Part shown: positions 54,800 to 63,602 of the stretch, in pieces
How positions within the stretch are numbered: position 1 is the first letter of the stretch
Layout: each line of letters begins with the position of its first letter
Assembly (NCBI RefSeq): GCF_000648235.2
Contig: NZ_AP017977.1
Coordinates: 1,488,001-1,552,000 of the forward strand
Direction of reading: 5' to 3'
DNA: 64,000 nucleotides
Origin: Neochlamydia sp. S13
Lineage (GTDB): Bacteria > Chlamydiota > Chlamydiia > Chlamydiales > Parachlamydiaceae
Position numbers and translations under genes: made by a program
Notes under the pieces: generated by a model
Told to the model about the DNA's origin: nothing
The model's database searches: none
What the model saw: only the letters and a program-made list of their open reading frames with translations

Positions 54800-55489
54800 T
54801 TAATGATGTTTTTTTGCCTTCAAGCTATTTTCTTCCCTTTCAGTTAATCCAAGAGCTGCTTCTCTTTTTTCCTCATTGTCCGCTTTAAAGAAGGTAACTG
54901 CAGGTATTGGATGATGCTCGAGTTCTGGCTCTTCTTCCTCTGCTTGCATGGAGGACTTAAAAGAAGAGGAAGTTTTAGGTGTGATTACAACACTTCCTGG
55001 AGTAATTGCTTGCTCTACAGGTACGGAAGAATTTTCTGCTACCTGAACGCCTGGATGGCTTTTCTTTTCGCCTATCATCCAGTTTCCTATTAATTCAAAG
55101 GTGGTAAAATACAAGCCTAAAAAAGCATCCGCTAGGCCTATGCTTCCCTTCTCAATTTCATAACCTGTAGATTTCTTAATGGCATTGTTTACCACATCTC
55201 CTGCAGGGGCCAAAGCAGCCGCTATAAAAAAGTGTAAGCCCATTGCCACGGGTACAAGGGGAATTAACGCTACAATCCCTACAGTGCCTGCCGTTACTCG
55301 ACCAATAGTTGCAAGCGCATGCAGAGCTTTGCTCTCTTTCATTTGTTTAGCCACAGTCGTTAGCTTAGGCAAACCTTTTCCTGGATTTTCTGTGCTTAGT
55401 TCTATAAAATCCTTTTTGACTCCTTGTGTTTTCTGCACAGAATCCATACCAGGTGTCGAAGAGAAATCTCTAGGAAGTATAGCACTCAT
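54800..55489 (-). CDS. Inc-like or translocated membrane protein
   Basis: 229 residues. GAGGG precedes the ATG. A polar, Ser/Thr-rich start is followed by two close hydrophobic helices (about 62-92: GRVTAGTVGIVALIPLVPVA and FFIAAALAPAG) and a second weaker pair (about 108-128), then a Pro/Ser/Glu-rich tail. No known domain. Placed between the chaperone (15 bases upstream) and the OTU protease gene (14 bases downstream), it is likely the partner or a second substrate of the chaperone and could sit in the inclusion membrane. Confidence 0.78.
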   Translation of the reverse strand: MSAILPRDFSSTPGMDSVQKTQGVKKDFIELSTENPGKGLPKLTTVAKQMKESKALHALATIGRVTAGTVGIVALIPLVPVAMGLHFFIAAALAPAGDVVNNAIKKSTGYEIEKGSIGLADAFLGLYFTTFELIGNWMIGEKKSHPGVQVAENSSVPVEQAITPGSVVITPKTSSSFKSSMQAEEEEPELEHHPIPAVTFFKADNEEKREAALGLTEREENSLKAKKHH

Positions 55490-55504
55490 ATAACCCTCAT
55501 GATG

Positions 55505-56272
55505 TTAAGCTTCTATTTCATTAGCCAGTTTCCTAACATGGCTTTCCCACTCTTCTTTTACTTCTGGTGAGGCCTGAATAAAGCTCCATAGCTTTTCTAG
55601 TGACTCCAAAGCCAAGCCTTGTTGATGCATAGATTGATAACAACGAGCCAAATAAAACTGTGTCTCTAAAAAGTTAGGATCTATTTCTTCAGCCATTAGA
55701 TAATAATTAAGGGCTTTAGCGTACTCTCCCTCATTTTGATAGCAATATCCCATGGCATTCCAGTAGGAGGAAACTGTAGGAGAAAATGTTAATAAGAGTT
55801 GTAAGAGATTTTTAGCATCTTCGCATGCATGATTGTTAAAATTTTTGATGGCAAGCTCATAAATTAAGAGTAAAGTCTCACTTGAAAGGCCATATAGCGC
55901 TGTCCATAAAGGCTGATCAGCATCAATGGGACTATTTTGTGCCAGGGCCTCATTATCCTCTGAAGTGGAATAATTTTTTTGAATTTCTTGAATTTTTTTA
56001 AAAGCTTGTTCTACTTCGTTCAGAACTTTTAGCATTAAGTAGGTATCATTTTTTTCTAATAGCTCGATTTTGAGCAAATTAATTCCTTTCATATATTTTT
56101 GGAGCAGCGAAGCTAAATTTAGCTCTTTGGCTATTTGCTCTTTAAAAGCTAACCTATATTGATGCTCTGTTTTTAATGGGCTGGCTAACAAATAAAAATC
56201 TTGGTTATTCACATATTCTTCAATTACAGGCTTTATCTTGGCTTCAAAAGCTTTTATTTTTTCCTGCTGCAT
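55505..56272 (-). CDS. LcrH/SycD-like type III secretion chaperone (TPR)
   Basis: 255 residues. The C-terminal half has the three-TPR plan of SycD/LcrH class II chaperones: YELAIKNFNNHACEDAKNLL, SYWNAMGYCYQNEGEYAKAL and TQFYLARCYQSMHQQGLALE. The N-terminal 110 residues are an extra helical region not found in Yersinia SycD (about 168 residues). Class II chaperones guard hydrophobic translocators before export, which fits the hydrophobic protein encoded next. It is the first gene of the three-gene operon, with AAGGA before its ATG. Confidence 0.85.
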   Translation of the reverse strand: MQQEKIKAFEAKIKPVIEEYVNNQDFYLLASPLKTEHQYRLAFKEQIAKELNLASLLQKYMKGINLLKIELLEKNDTYLMLKVLNEVEQAFKKIQEIQKNYSTSEDNEALAQNSPIDADQPLWTALYGLSSETLLLIYELAIKNFNNHACEDAKNLLQLLLTFSPTVSSYWNAMGYCYQNEGEYAKALNYYLMAEEIDPNFLETQFYLARCYQSMHQQGLALESLEKLWSFIQASPEVKEEWESHVRKLANEIEA

Positions 56273-56742
56273 AAAAGAATCCTTAGTAAATTACCCTCTT
56301 AAAATAAGTATACCTATATATTTATAATTAATTCAATTAATTTCAAATAAAACTATATATTATTTATTAAGTTGTTTATTATATTAAAATTAACACATCA
56401 TTTTATATCTCCTCTATTCAGGATGGTTTTTAAGAAAAAAAGAAGATAAGATAAAGAACTTATAGATAAATGTAAAATTTTTCTAAAAATTTAAACAATT
56501 ATAACTGACAAGAGCTTGCCAATAACATTTAACCCTGCCTGGCTTCAAGAAGGAGCTTTCTCTCCCCCTCCCCTTTTTTTCATGGCTAGCTTGTTAACAA
56601 TGAACCCTTAACTTTTGTAATCTTTTTTAACCCCTTATCTCTTTAGCTTTAATAGGCCACCTCTTTACTTAAAAAGAGGCCTTTAATGCTTAAGCTATTC
56701 ACCCAAAAAACTTAATCCCAAGAAAAAATTAGAGGGAAAATG
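56273..56742. other. AT-rich intergenic region
   Basis: 470 bases without a gene. It should contain the promoter of the chaperone-OTU operon. A hairpin, AGGCCACCTCTTT with AAAGAGGCCT (56654-56682), lies near the right side. The IS4-family element inserted at 56743. Confidence 0.5.
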
Positions 56743-57936
56743 CTCTGTACAGGACAAAAATTGAAAAAGCCCGTCTAAAAATTTATACTGTTATCTTTTA
56801 CGAGGAGAAAACAGATGAAAGAAATAGACGAGCTAAGAGAAGTTTTAAGTCAAACTTTAGATTGGAACCGAGCAAGACTTACATGCTTTTGCCAAATTGT
56901 TCTAGCTCTTTTTAGGGTTAGAAGCGTTAATCTTACTCAACTAGCCACAGCTTTTCAAGGAAAAGCAAAACTAGACTCCCACTATAAAAGGCTACAGCGC
57001 TTTTTCCGAGAACTAAAATTTGACATGTTGGATGCTTTTAAAATCATTTTACAAATATTTCCTATTAAAAGGAAAGTATGGCTGATTATAGATAGAACAA
57101 ATTGGCAGGTAGGTAGCAAAAACATTAATATTTTAACCTTAGCGATGGCCTATGAAGGAACAGCTATTCCGTTGGCCTGGTTTGTGATGAATAAAGCTGG
57201 TAATTCCTCTACTAATGAACGCATAGAAGTTTTAGAAAAAGTTATTAGGCAATTAGGCCCATCAAAAATTGCAGGTCTTATTGGAGACAGAGAATTTATA
57301 GGGAGTCAATGGTTTGATTATCTGATAAAAAGTGAGATTCCTTTTTATATGCGTATTAGGGAAGACACTCTAGTGGAAGGAGCAAGAAATGGCTATGCAG
57401 TTTCTCTTAGAGACGTATTTCGTCATCTAAAAGAGGGTAAAAAAAAAGTGTTAGCTCAACCTTTACAGATGCTCGGCCATTCCTTTTATGTAGCTGCAAG
57501 CCGTCTAAAAGATGAGCTTTTACTCGTGGTCACTAATAAAAATCCAAAAAAAGCTATAAGCATCTACAAAACTAGATGGGAAATAGAGACCTTATTTGCT
57601 TGTCTAAAAACGCGAGGCTTTTGCTTGGAAGATACGCATTTAACATATACTGACAGAATTGAGAAACTTATCTTTGCCTTAAGTATTGCTTTTTGTTGGG
57701 CGTATAAACTAGGTAATATAGCTGCAAATGTAGTCCCTATTAGCATTAAGAAGCATGGTAGAAAAGCTAAAAGTTTGTTTCGCTATGGGTTGGATAAAAT
57801 AAGGAAAATCTTATTGGGAACACCTAGGTGTTTTAACCTTTTTCTTTGGTTGCTAAAGCTTTTTGACCCCTTGTTATCCTCAAGTATACCTAAGAGGGTT
57901 TTTTTATGAAAAAATTATTTTTTGTCCTGTACAGAG
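56743..57936 (+). mobile_element. IS4-family insertion sequence, copy 2 (1194 bp)
   Basis: The same inverted repeats and length as the element at 30411-31604, in opposite orientation. It is flanked by the 9-bp direct repeat GGGAAAATG (56734-56742 and 57937-57945). Confidence 0.97.
56815..57909 (+). CDS. IS4-family transposase, copy 2
   Basis: The product is identical to that of 30438-31532: 364 residues, Asp93, Asp158, Glu258 and the YREK signature. GAGGAG lies before the ATG. Identity of the copies and intact target duplications point to recent transposition of this element. Confidence 0.97.
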   Translation: MKEIDELREVLSQTLDWNRARLTCFCQIVLALFRVRSVNLTQLATAFQGKAKLDSHYKRLQRFFRELKFDMLDAFKIILQIFPIKRKVWLIIDRTNWQVGSKNINILTLAMAYEGTAIPLAWFVMNKAGNSSTNERIEVLEKVIRQLGPSKIAGLIGDREFIGSQWFDYLIKSEIPFYMRIREDTLVEGARNGYAVSLRDVFRHLKEGKKKVLAQPLQMLGHSFYVAASRLKDELLLVVTNKNPKKAISIYKTRWEIETLFACLKTRGFCLEDTHLTYTDRIEKLIFALSIAFCWAYKLGNIAANVVPISIKKHGRKAKSLFRYGLDKIRKILLGTPRCFNLFLWLLKLFDPLLSSSIPKRVFL

Positions 57937-58686
57937 GGGAAAATGTTCAATAAAGCCACAAACCTTTAATGCTAGGAATGCTAGAGGATTAAGCAAGAAG
58001 GTTTGATATAATAGGGCTACGAAGAAAAATAGATTTTAAAATGCGGCAGAGTAAGCGGGATTTTTAAACTATTTAAAAGTTTGAAGAAGTTTGTTTTGCT
58101 GAAGGATTGCGATGTTTTCGTAAAGAAAAACATACCAGATAAAGTAATATTGCTTAAACCCATTAGGGGTATTAAAATCCCTTCAAGATAATAAAATTCA
58201 TAAAGAGGCTCCCTAGGATTTTAGCATTTAAATCTTCCAGGAACCGATAAAACCTTAAATATCTAGCTTGTAAAGCTAGGCTCTTCTGTAGGTGCTGCGC
58301 CAATAGAACAGCCAGCATGGTAAAAGACCTGGATAAAGGAAGCTTACCTTTGATTTTTTAAGCTTTTTAGTAATAGAGTCTCAAGTTTTTATCGAATTTT
58401 TTTATAAAAATAAAAGGATTGAATAGATGACCCGTTCCATTTTAAAGCCGATAATGATCTACCAGCCAATCACTCTTTTAACTATTTTCAAAACATGCCT
58501 TTAAAGTTAAGGCATAGGCGAACCAGCACCAATCCACACTGCTTATTTACCCGGCTTATCGTCTTGCAAGGATGTTGCCAAGCTAACCTGCGATAAGGTA
58601 AGCCTCTTATTAAAATATTCCTTTCTTTATTCAAAATTCCCTTTTATTGTATCGTTTATCTAGATTCATTATTTTAGGTTAAAATT
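57937..58686. other. Gene-free region before the phosphate uptake genes
   Basis: 750 bases with no intact gene on either strand. Scattered short open stretches on both strands are interrupted by stops and may be old transposase debris. The last 60 bases should hold the promoter of the 58687 gene; no box is clear. Confidence 0.45.
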
Positions 58687-59364
58687 ATGCTAAAAACAAT
58701 TTTAGGCATTTTTGGTCGCTCTCCTTTTGCTCCATTACAGTCTCATATGGAGATCGTCAATAGCTGCGTACAAATGCTACCCAGTTTATTCGAGGCCATG
58801 AAAAATAAAGATTACGCTGCCGTTGAAAAGATTGCCGAGAAAATTTCTGAGCAAGAGCATCATGCCGATCTAGCTAAAAATCATATTCGCAATCATTTAC
58901 CTAAAAATATTTACCTACCTATTGAAAGACAGCATTTGCTGGATATCTTATCTTTACAAGATGATATTGCGGACAAAGCTCAAGACCTAGGGGTTCTTTC
59001 AAATTTGAAACCTTTAGAAATATTGCCCAGCTTCGAAAATGAATTTAATTTATTTCTTGTGAAGAATATGGAATCTTTTGAAGAAGCCAGACGAATTATT
59101 AACGAACTACACGAACTCATCGAAACCTCCTTTGGTGGAGTGGAAGCGGAAAAAGTTCGAAGTATGGTAGAAAAGGTAGCTTTTAAAGAACACGAAGTAG
59201 ATATTCTTCAACGTAAACTTTTGAAAAATTTGTATCAGTCTGAAAACGAAATGACGCATAGTACCTTTTATTTATGGCAAAAGATTTTTGGAACCACTGG
59301 CGCTCTTTCCGATATATCTGAGAAGCTGGCTAACCGCGTAAGACTCACCTTAGAACTGCAATAA
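58687..59364 (+). CDS. PhoU-like (DUF47/TIGR00153) phosphate transport accessory protein
   Basis: 225 residues, all-helical, with the paired conserved segments EKIAEKISEQEHHADLAKN and EKVAFKEHEVDILQRKL (E--EH-AD and E-E-D motifs that bind metal in PhoU-like bundles). The gene sits 10 bases before a Pit permease, a constant pairing across bacteria and chlamydiae (CT691-CT692 in C. trachomatis as I recall). It probably regulates the permease. Confidence 0.92.
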   Translation: MLKTILGIFGRSPFAPLQSHMEIVNSCVQMLPSLFEAMKNKDYAAVEKIAEKISEQEHHADLAKNHIRNHLPKNIYLPIERQHLLDILSLQDDIADKAQDLGVLSNLKPLEILPSFENEFNLFLVKNMESFEEARRIINELHELIETSFGGVEAEKVRSMVEKVAFKEHEVDILQRKLLKNLYQSENEMTHSTFYLWQKIFGTTGALSDISEKLANRVRLTLELQ

Positions 59365-59374
59365 CGGAGATTGA

Positions 59375-60823
59375 ATGATACCCGACATTCTATTGATACC
59401 TGAAAACATGCTTTTACTCATCTTTCTTTTGCTAGCAGGCTTTTATATGGCATGGAGCATTGGAGCTAATGATGTAGCAAATGCAATGGGAACCTCTGTA
59501 GGTTCTGGCGCACTTTCCTTAAAAACCGCTGTAGTTATCGCAGCTCTTCTAGAATTTTCAGGGGCTTTTTTCTTTGGGTCCCATGTATCTGACACTATTC
59601 AAACAGGCATTATTGACTCTGCTCTATTTGCTTATGAGCCACGCATCTTAGTTTATGGAATGCTAGCTTCCTTGCTAGCCGCAGGCATATGGTTACAAAT
59701 TGCCTCCTATTTTGGATGGCCTGTTTCTACCACTCACTGCATTGTAGGAGCAATTGTAGGGTTTGGCATCGTTGTAGGAGGGTTAGAAGCAATACAATGG
59801 GAAAATGTATTATTTATCATCACTAGCTGGGTGATTTCCCCTATTCTGGGTGGCATCATTTCTTACTTTATTTTTAATATCCTAAGAAAGAAGATTTTCT
59901 ATACCCCTAACCCTATCAGATCCGCCCAAAAGATTACTCCTATGATCGTTTTCTTAACAGTCACGGTGATGGGGCTCATCCTGGTTTTTAAAGGCTTGCA
60001 AAATTTAAACTTAGAATTTACCTTCTTAGAAGCTCTTATTTTCTCAGCTTTTCTAGGAACGATCGGCTCTTTCATAAGTTATCTACTGTTACGCAATATC
60101 TCCGCACCTACACGCTGTCAGCAGCCTGTGTGTAATGCTGAGACTACCCTGTCTTTAGATAAAGCTAGAAAACATTTACTAAGAGCCCGAGAAACCGTCT
60201 CAGGAAATGAAATGCACTACCACTTATCTATCTTGCTAAATGAGGTCGATAATGTATCGACCACAATCAAGAAATCCAGCGATGGGGAAGTACATAAATC
60301 TGAATACGCTACCGTCGAAAAAATTTTTGGTTATCTTCAAATCATGAGTGCATGCTTAATGGCATTTGCGCATGGTGCGAATGATGTAGCCAACGCGATT
60401 GGACCTCTTTCCCAAGGCATCCAAGTTCTCATCAACAACACAGTTATTACGACTAGCACTACACCTGTATGGGCCTTAGCTTTGGGTGGAGTAGGAATCG
60501 TAGTAGGATTAGCGACCTGGGGCTGGCGTGTCATTGAAACAATTGGTAAAAAAATCACCGAATTGACTCCTACCCGCGGTTTTGCAGCAGAATTTGGTGC
60601 AGCTACTACCGTGGTACTTGCTTCAAGATTAGGGTTACCTGTTTCTACTACGCATACGCTAGTGGGTTCTGTAGTAGGCGTAGGATTAGCACGAGGTCTA
60701 GAAGCTCTAGACTTAAGTATGACACGCGATATCATGATTTCTTGGCTAGTGACTGTACCTACAGGTGCTTTAATAGCTGTAGGCTTTTTTAATGCTATAA
60801 TGTATCTTATTACTATCATTTAA
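59375..60823 (+). CDS. pit: Inorganic phosphate transporter, PiT family
   Basis: 482 residues with about eleven membrane helices and the two PiT signature repeats GANDVANAMGTSVGSGAL near the N-terminus and GANDVANAIGPLSQG in the second half, each with a matching GWPVSTTHCIVGAIVG or GLPVSTTHTLVGSVVG. A cytoplasmic loop (about 240-310) separates the halves. It imports phosphate with H+ or Na+. It forms an operon with the PhoU-like gene. Confidence 0.96.
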   Translation: MIPDILLIPENMLLLIFLLLAGFYMAWSIGANDVANAMGTSVGSGALSLKTAVVIAALLEFSGAFFFGSHVSDTIQTGIIDSALFAYEPRILVYGMLASLLAAGIWLQIASYFGWPVSTTHCIVGAIVGFGIVVGGLEAIQWENVLFIITSWVISPILGGIISYFIFNILRKKIFYTPNPIRSAQKITPMIVFLTVTVMGLILVFKGLQNLNLEFTFLEALIFSAFLGTIGSFISYLLLRNISAPTRCQQPVCNAETTLSLDKARKHLLRARETVSGNEMHYHLSILLNEVDNVSTTIKKSSDGEVHKSEYATVEKIFGYLQIMSACLMAFAHGANDVANAIGPLSQGIQVLINNTVITTSTTPVWALALGGVGIVVGLATWGWRVIETIGKKITELTPTRGFAAEFGAATTVVLASRLGLPVSTTHTLVGSVVGVGLARGLEALDLSMTRDIMISWLVTVPTGALIAVGFFNAIMYLITII

Positions 60824-60902
60824 ACTGCTGCAACTTGCCTACCCATGGCAGGAAATTAAAGCCTTATTTAATTTTTAACCGTTCTTTTAGGATAATTTTA
60901 AA

Positions 60903-61430
60903 ATGAATAAAATTCTTCTGTTTATCTTATACTCACTCTTTATCCAATCGGGCATGTATGCAGAGGCCCCTCGCCCTAAGGCTATTCTTCAAGCTCATCT
61001 ACATGCAGCTTCAACTAATCCGAGTGATATCAAAACAATGAAAATCCATCCTGGCTCTACAGTTACTCTACAAGCTGAAATAAAGAACGTTGGAAATTTG
61101 CCAAGTGCTCCAGGAAAAGTCTACATCCGCTTTGTCTTGATCGAGCCGCTAGAAGACTTATTGCAAAGTCGTACTTTTCATACCGAAAGTATTCTCCTAC
61201 CTACCCTCTATCCTGGACAAGTAACTGTTGTTAAGTTTATGAAAGAACATCAATGGCCGTCCCTACAGGATTTTATTAAACAAAATTGGAATATGCGTCA
61301 CTATCAAGCAGTAGTTAAAATTGATGGAGAAAAAGAGGAAAAAGTGATTGGCTATCTCCCTATATTTTTCTCTGCTTATTATTATGAGGGACATCATCGT
61401 GAAGTGCCTAGAGAAGTTAAAGCACGCTAA
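60903..61430 (+). CDS. Exported CARDB-like hypothetical protein
   Basis: 175 residues. The signal peptide is MNKILLFILYSLFIQSGMYA with likely cleavage before EAP. The mature part has an Ig-like beta pattern (HPGSTVTLQAEIKNVGNLPS, YIRFVLIEPL, LYPGQVTVVKF) like CARDB or PapD-type domains that mediate protein contacts outside the cytoplasm. AGGA precedes the ATG. 79 bases after the permease, perhaps in the same transcript. Confidence 0.78.
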   Translation: MNKILLFILYSLFIQSGMYAEAPRPKAILQAHLHAASTNPSDIKTMKIHPGSTVTLQAEIKNVGNLPSAPGKVYIRFVLIEPLEDLLQSRTFHTESILLPTLYPGQVTVVKFMKEHQWPSLQDFIKQNWNMRHYQAVVKIDGEKEEKVIGYLPIFFSAYYYEGHHREVPREVKAR

Positions 61431-61578
61431 AGAATAAAAAAACTTTATAACATTTATGCCTGATACTCGGTCCAATTTGCGCCCTCTTAACTTATGAAGC
61501 TACCTTGCTGTTGGATAAAAAAGTATAGGAAAAAGAGATTGCAAAAAATAATCCGTAAGGAATTTATAGAAAAAAGAT

Positions 61579-62964
61579 ATGCATTCACTTTCTCTAATTC
61601 CTCATATAAGAATACCTGAAGAAGTACAATTAAAAATTCTTAGCCTTCTAGATGAAAAAGAGTTACCTATTGCAGCCCTTGTTAACAAACATTGGCAACG
61701 AATGGCGCACGATCCTTCTTTATGGCGGCCTATTTGCCAACGACGCTGGAAAAACCTTAGCCGCTCTTCTTCTCCAGGAAAAAACTGGCGAAAAATCTGT
61801 AAGAAAAGAGTGCAGATGTCGCAAACGATGAGGCTAACGAAAGGCGAATATTCGAAAAACAAATGTAAACAAACTATCTACAAATTACCTAATTTCTCAG
61901 GAAAAATTCTTGCGCTTAAAAGAGAAAAACAATTTGCTTTTATAAAAGCTACAGCAGGTACAGCGCAAATCTATCACTTGGGCGAAAAAAGTTGTCAGTT
62001 AGTGTATGATAACTTGGAAGATAAAAACTCTCGTCTAATTTATTATCAAGAAGGCCATATTGTTCAAGTGACACAGGAAGGATACCTCTACCGTTGGGAA
62101 GTTAATGAGGGTTTTCCCCAAACTTCTCTATGTTACCTTGGAAACTTTGAAAATGCTTACTGGGCTCAAAACCATTTATTTTTAGTTAATCCTCATCAAA
62201 GGCAATTTAAAATTGTGGATGTCCGCACAGGATTAAGCTGCTACAAGACTACCTTGGCACCAATCAATTTTATTCTCTGCCGAGATAATCAAGCCTTAAT
62301 CCACTGTCTAGATGGCAGCCTTTATTTTATTAATAATCTAGAGAGCTCTTTCTCCAGCAGCCTTATGGCATTGGAAGGCAACTTTAAGTCCCCTCTTAAT
62401 CAAGAACTCTGTCAGTTTGATGAAGCGCGAGTCATTATTTTATGCGAAAATGATTTACAAAGAAGATGCCATGTATGGGATGCTTCTAATGGAAAAAAAA
62501 AGGTAGAATTTACCTTGGAACCACGACCTGTGGAAAAATGTTTGCACAGGAAGTCAATTCTGACAACCTCTAGTTATGATGGCAAGCGCTTAGCAGTAGG
62601 GCTAAGTATAGGTTTTGTTTTAACTTATAATGTGAATGATGGAGCTTTTTTAACTGAATCAAACATAGGCGGCGTAGCGCCTGTGCGTTTTCTTATTTTA
62701 GACGAAAGCTATTTTCTAGCCTCTCGTTTCCATCCTGAATTTAAGAAATTTAACCTTTGTCAACATACTCCTGATACAAAATACTGTGGAGCCTTATGGC
62801 CTTGGACGCCTAGGGAATATCCAGTGGTAGATTCTCATCATATTCATGCTAGCTACGATGGCCGCAAACTAATCTTTTGTGATGAACATGGATGGCTACA
62901 TCTGTGGGATTTTGCTCATTTGCAAGGAAAGGAGCCTATTTTAGTCGCTCCTCCCCATGCTTAG
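61579..62964 (+). CDS. F-box protein with propeller-like C-terminus
   Basis: 461 residues. The F-box is RIPEEVQLKILSLLDEKEL, PIAALVNKHWQRMAHDPSLW and RPICQRRW, a strong match including the W---A-DP-LW ending typical of eukaryotic F-boxes. The remaining 350 residues are beta-rich with WD-like repeats (RCHVWDASNGKKKVEFTL, TTSSYDGKRLAVGLSIG, ASYDGRKLIFCDEHGWLHLW), suggesting a beta propeller as in FBXW proteins. A host SCF adaptor is inferred. Its first 380 bases recur almost unchanged at 63603-64000. Confidence 0.88.
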   Translation: MHSLSLIPHIRIPEEVQLKILSLLDEKELPIAALVNKHWQRMAHDPSLWRPICQRRWKNLSRSSSPGKNWRKICKKRVQMSQTMRLTKGEYSKNKCKQTIYKLPNFSGKILALKREKQFAFIKATAGTAQIYHLGEKSCQLVYDNLEDKNSRLIYYQEGHIVQVTQEGYLYRWEVNEGFPQTSLCYLGNFENAYWAQNHLFLVNPHQRQFKIVDVRTGLSCYKTTLAPINFILCRDNQALIHCLDGSLYFINNLESSFSSSLMALEGNFKSPLNQELCQFDEARVIILCENDLQRRCHVWDASNGKKKVEFTLEPRPVEKCLHRKSILTTSSYDGKRLAVGLSIGFVLTYNVNDGAFLTESNIGGVAPVRFLILDESYFLASRFHPEFKKFNLCQHTPDTKYCGALWPWTPREYPVVDSHHIHASYDGRKLIFCDEHGWLHLWDFAHLQGKEPILVAPPHA

Positions 62965-63602
62965 AAAAACTATTTATCTGTCTGAAGCGTTTGGCTAATT
63001 AAAATAGATTGCAACCGCTCATAAGAATGATAAGAGGAATATTTTCTTTGTATTACTTCTTAGCTAAACTCCTCGGTGGGTTGAGAAGTGGCTTGAATGT
63101 GATCATCTATAAAATGCCTGGATTCTTCAAGCCTAGTAAAAGAAGAGGGCTCAATGGGTAAATAAATTAAAGAGCTAAAAGTTATTTTTATTTTTTACCC
63201 CTTGGAGAGGCTTGCTACTATAAAGATCGATTAATTAATTAATTAGCTACAGCTTACAAAGTAATTTGTGGCAAAGCTTATTTCAGATACAATCGGCCAT
63301 AGGCTATAAATGGCAAGCGGTCACGGGGAGTATAACTGCTTAAGGCCCTAATAATCAAAAGGTAATGTAAATCAGGAATTACAGCAAATAGAAAAAGCAG
63401 CTATTTGCAAGCATTTTTGGCTTTGCAGATACCCGCAGAATCACATCTAAAGGGGGGCCTACCCCGTGACCTTTTACCATACATGCTTTTTCTTCAGAAA
63501 GGCAATAGATGGGGCATAACTCAATTAATATTTAAAACATAACATTGAATTTTAATACATAAATTATTAAGATTTTATAATAAATAATATAAATTTAAAT
63601 TT
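62965..63602. other. Intergenic region between duplicated F-box genes
   Basis: 638 bases with the MITE-like element at 63315-63472. Apart from this, AT-rich sequence and no gene. Confidence 0.5.
63315..63472. repeat. MITE-like element, copy 2
   Basis: 158 bp, starting AAGCGGTCACGGGG and ending CCCCGTGACC, an inverted-repeat pair. Same length and layout as the copy at 17849-18006, with diverged interior. Confidence 0.6.
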
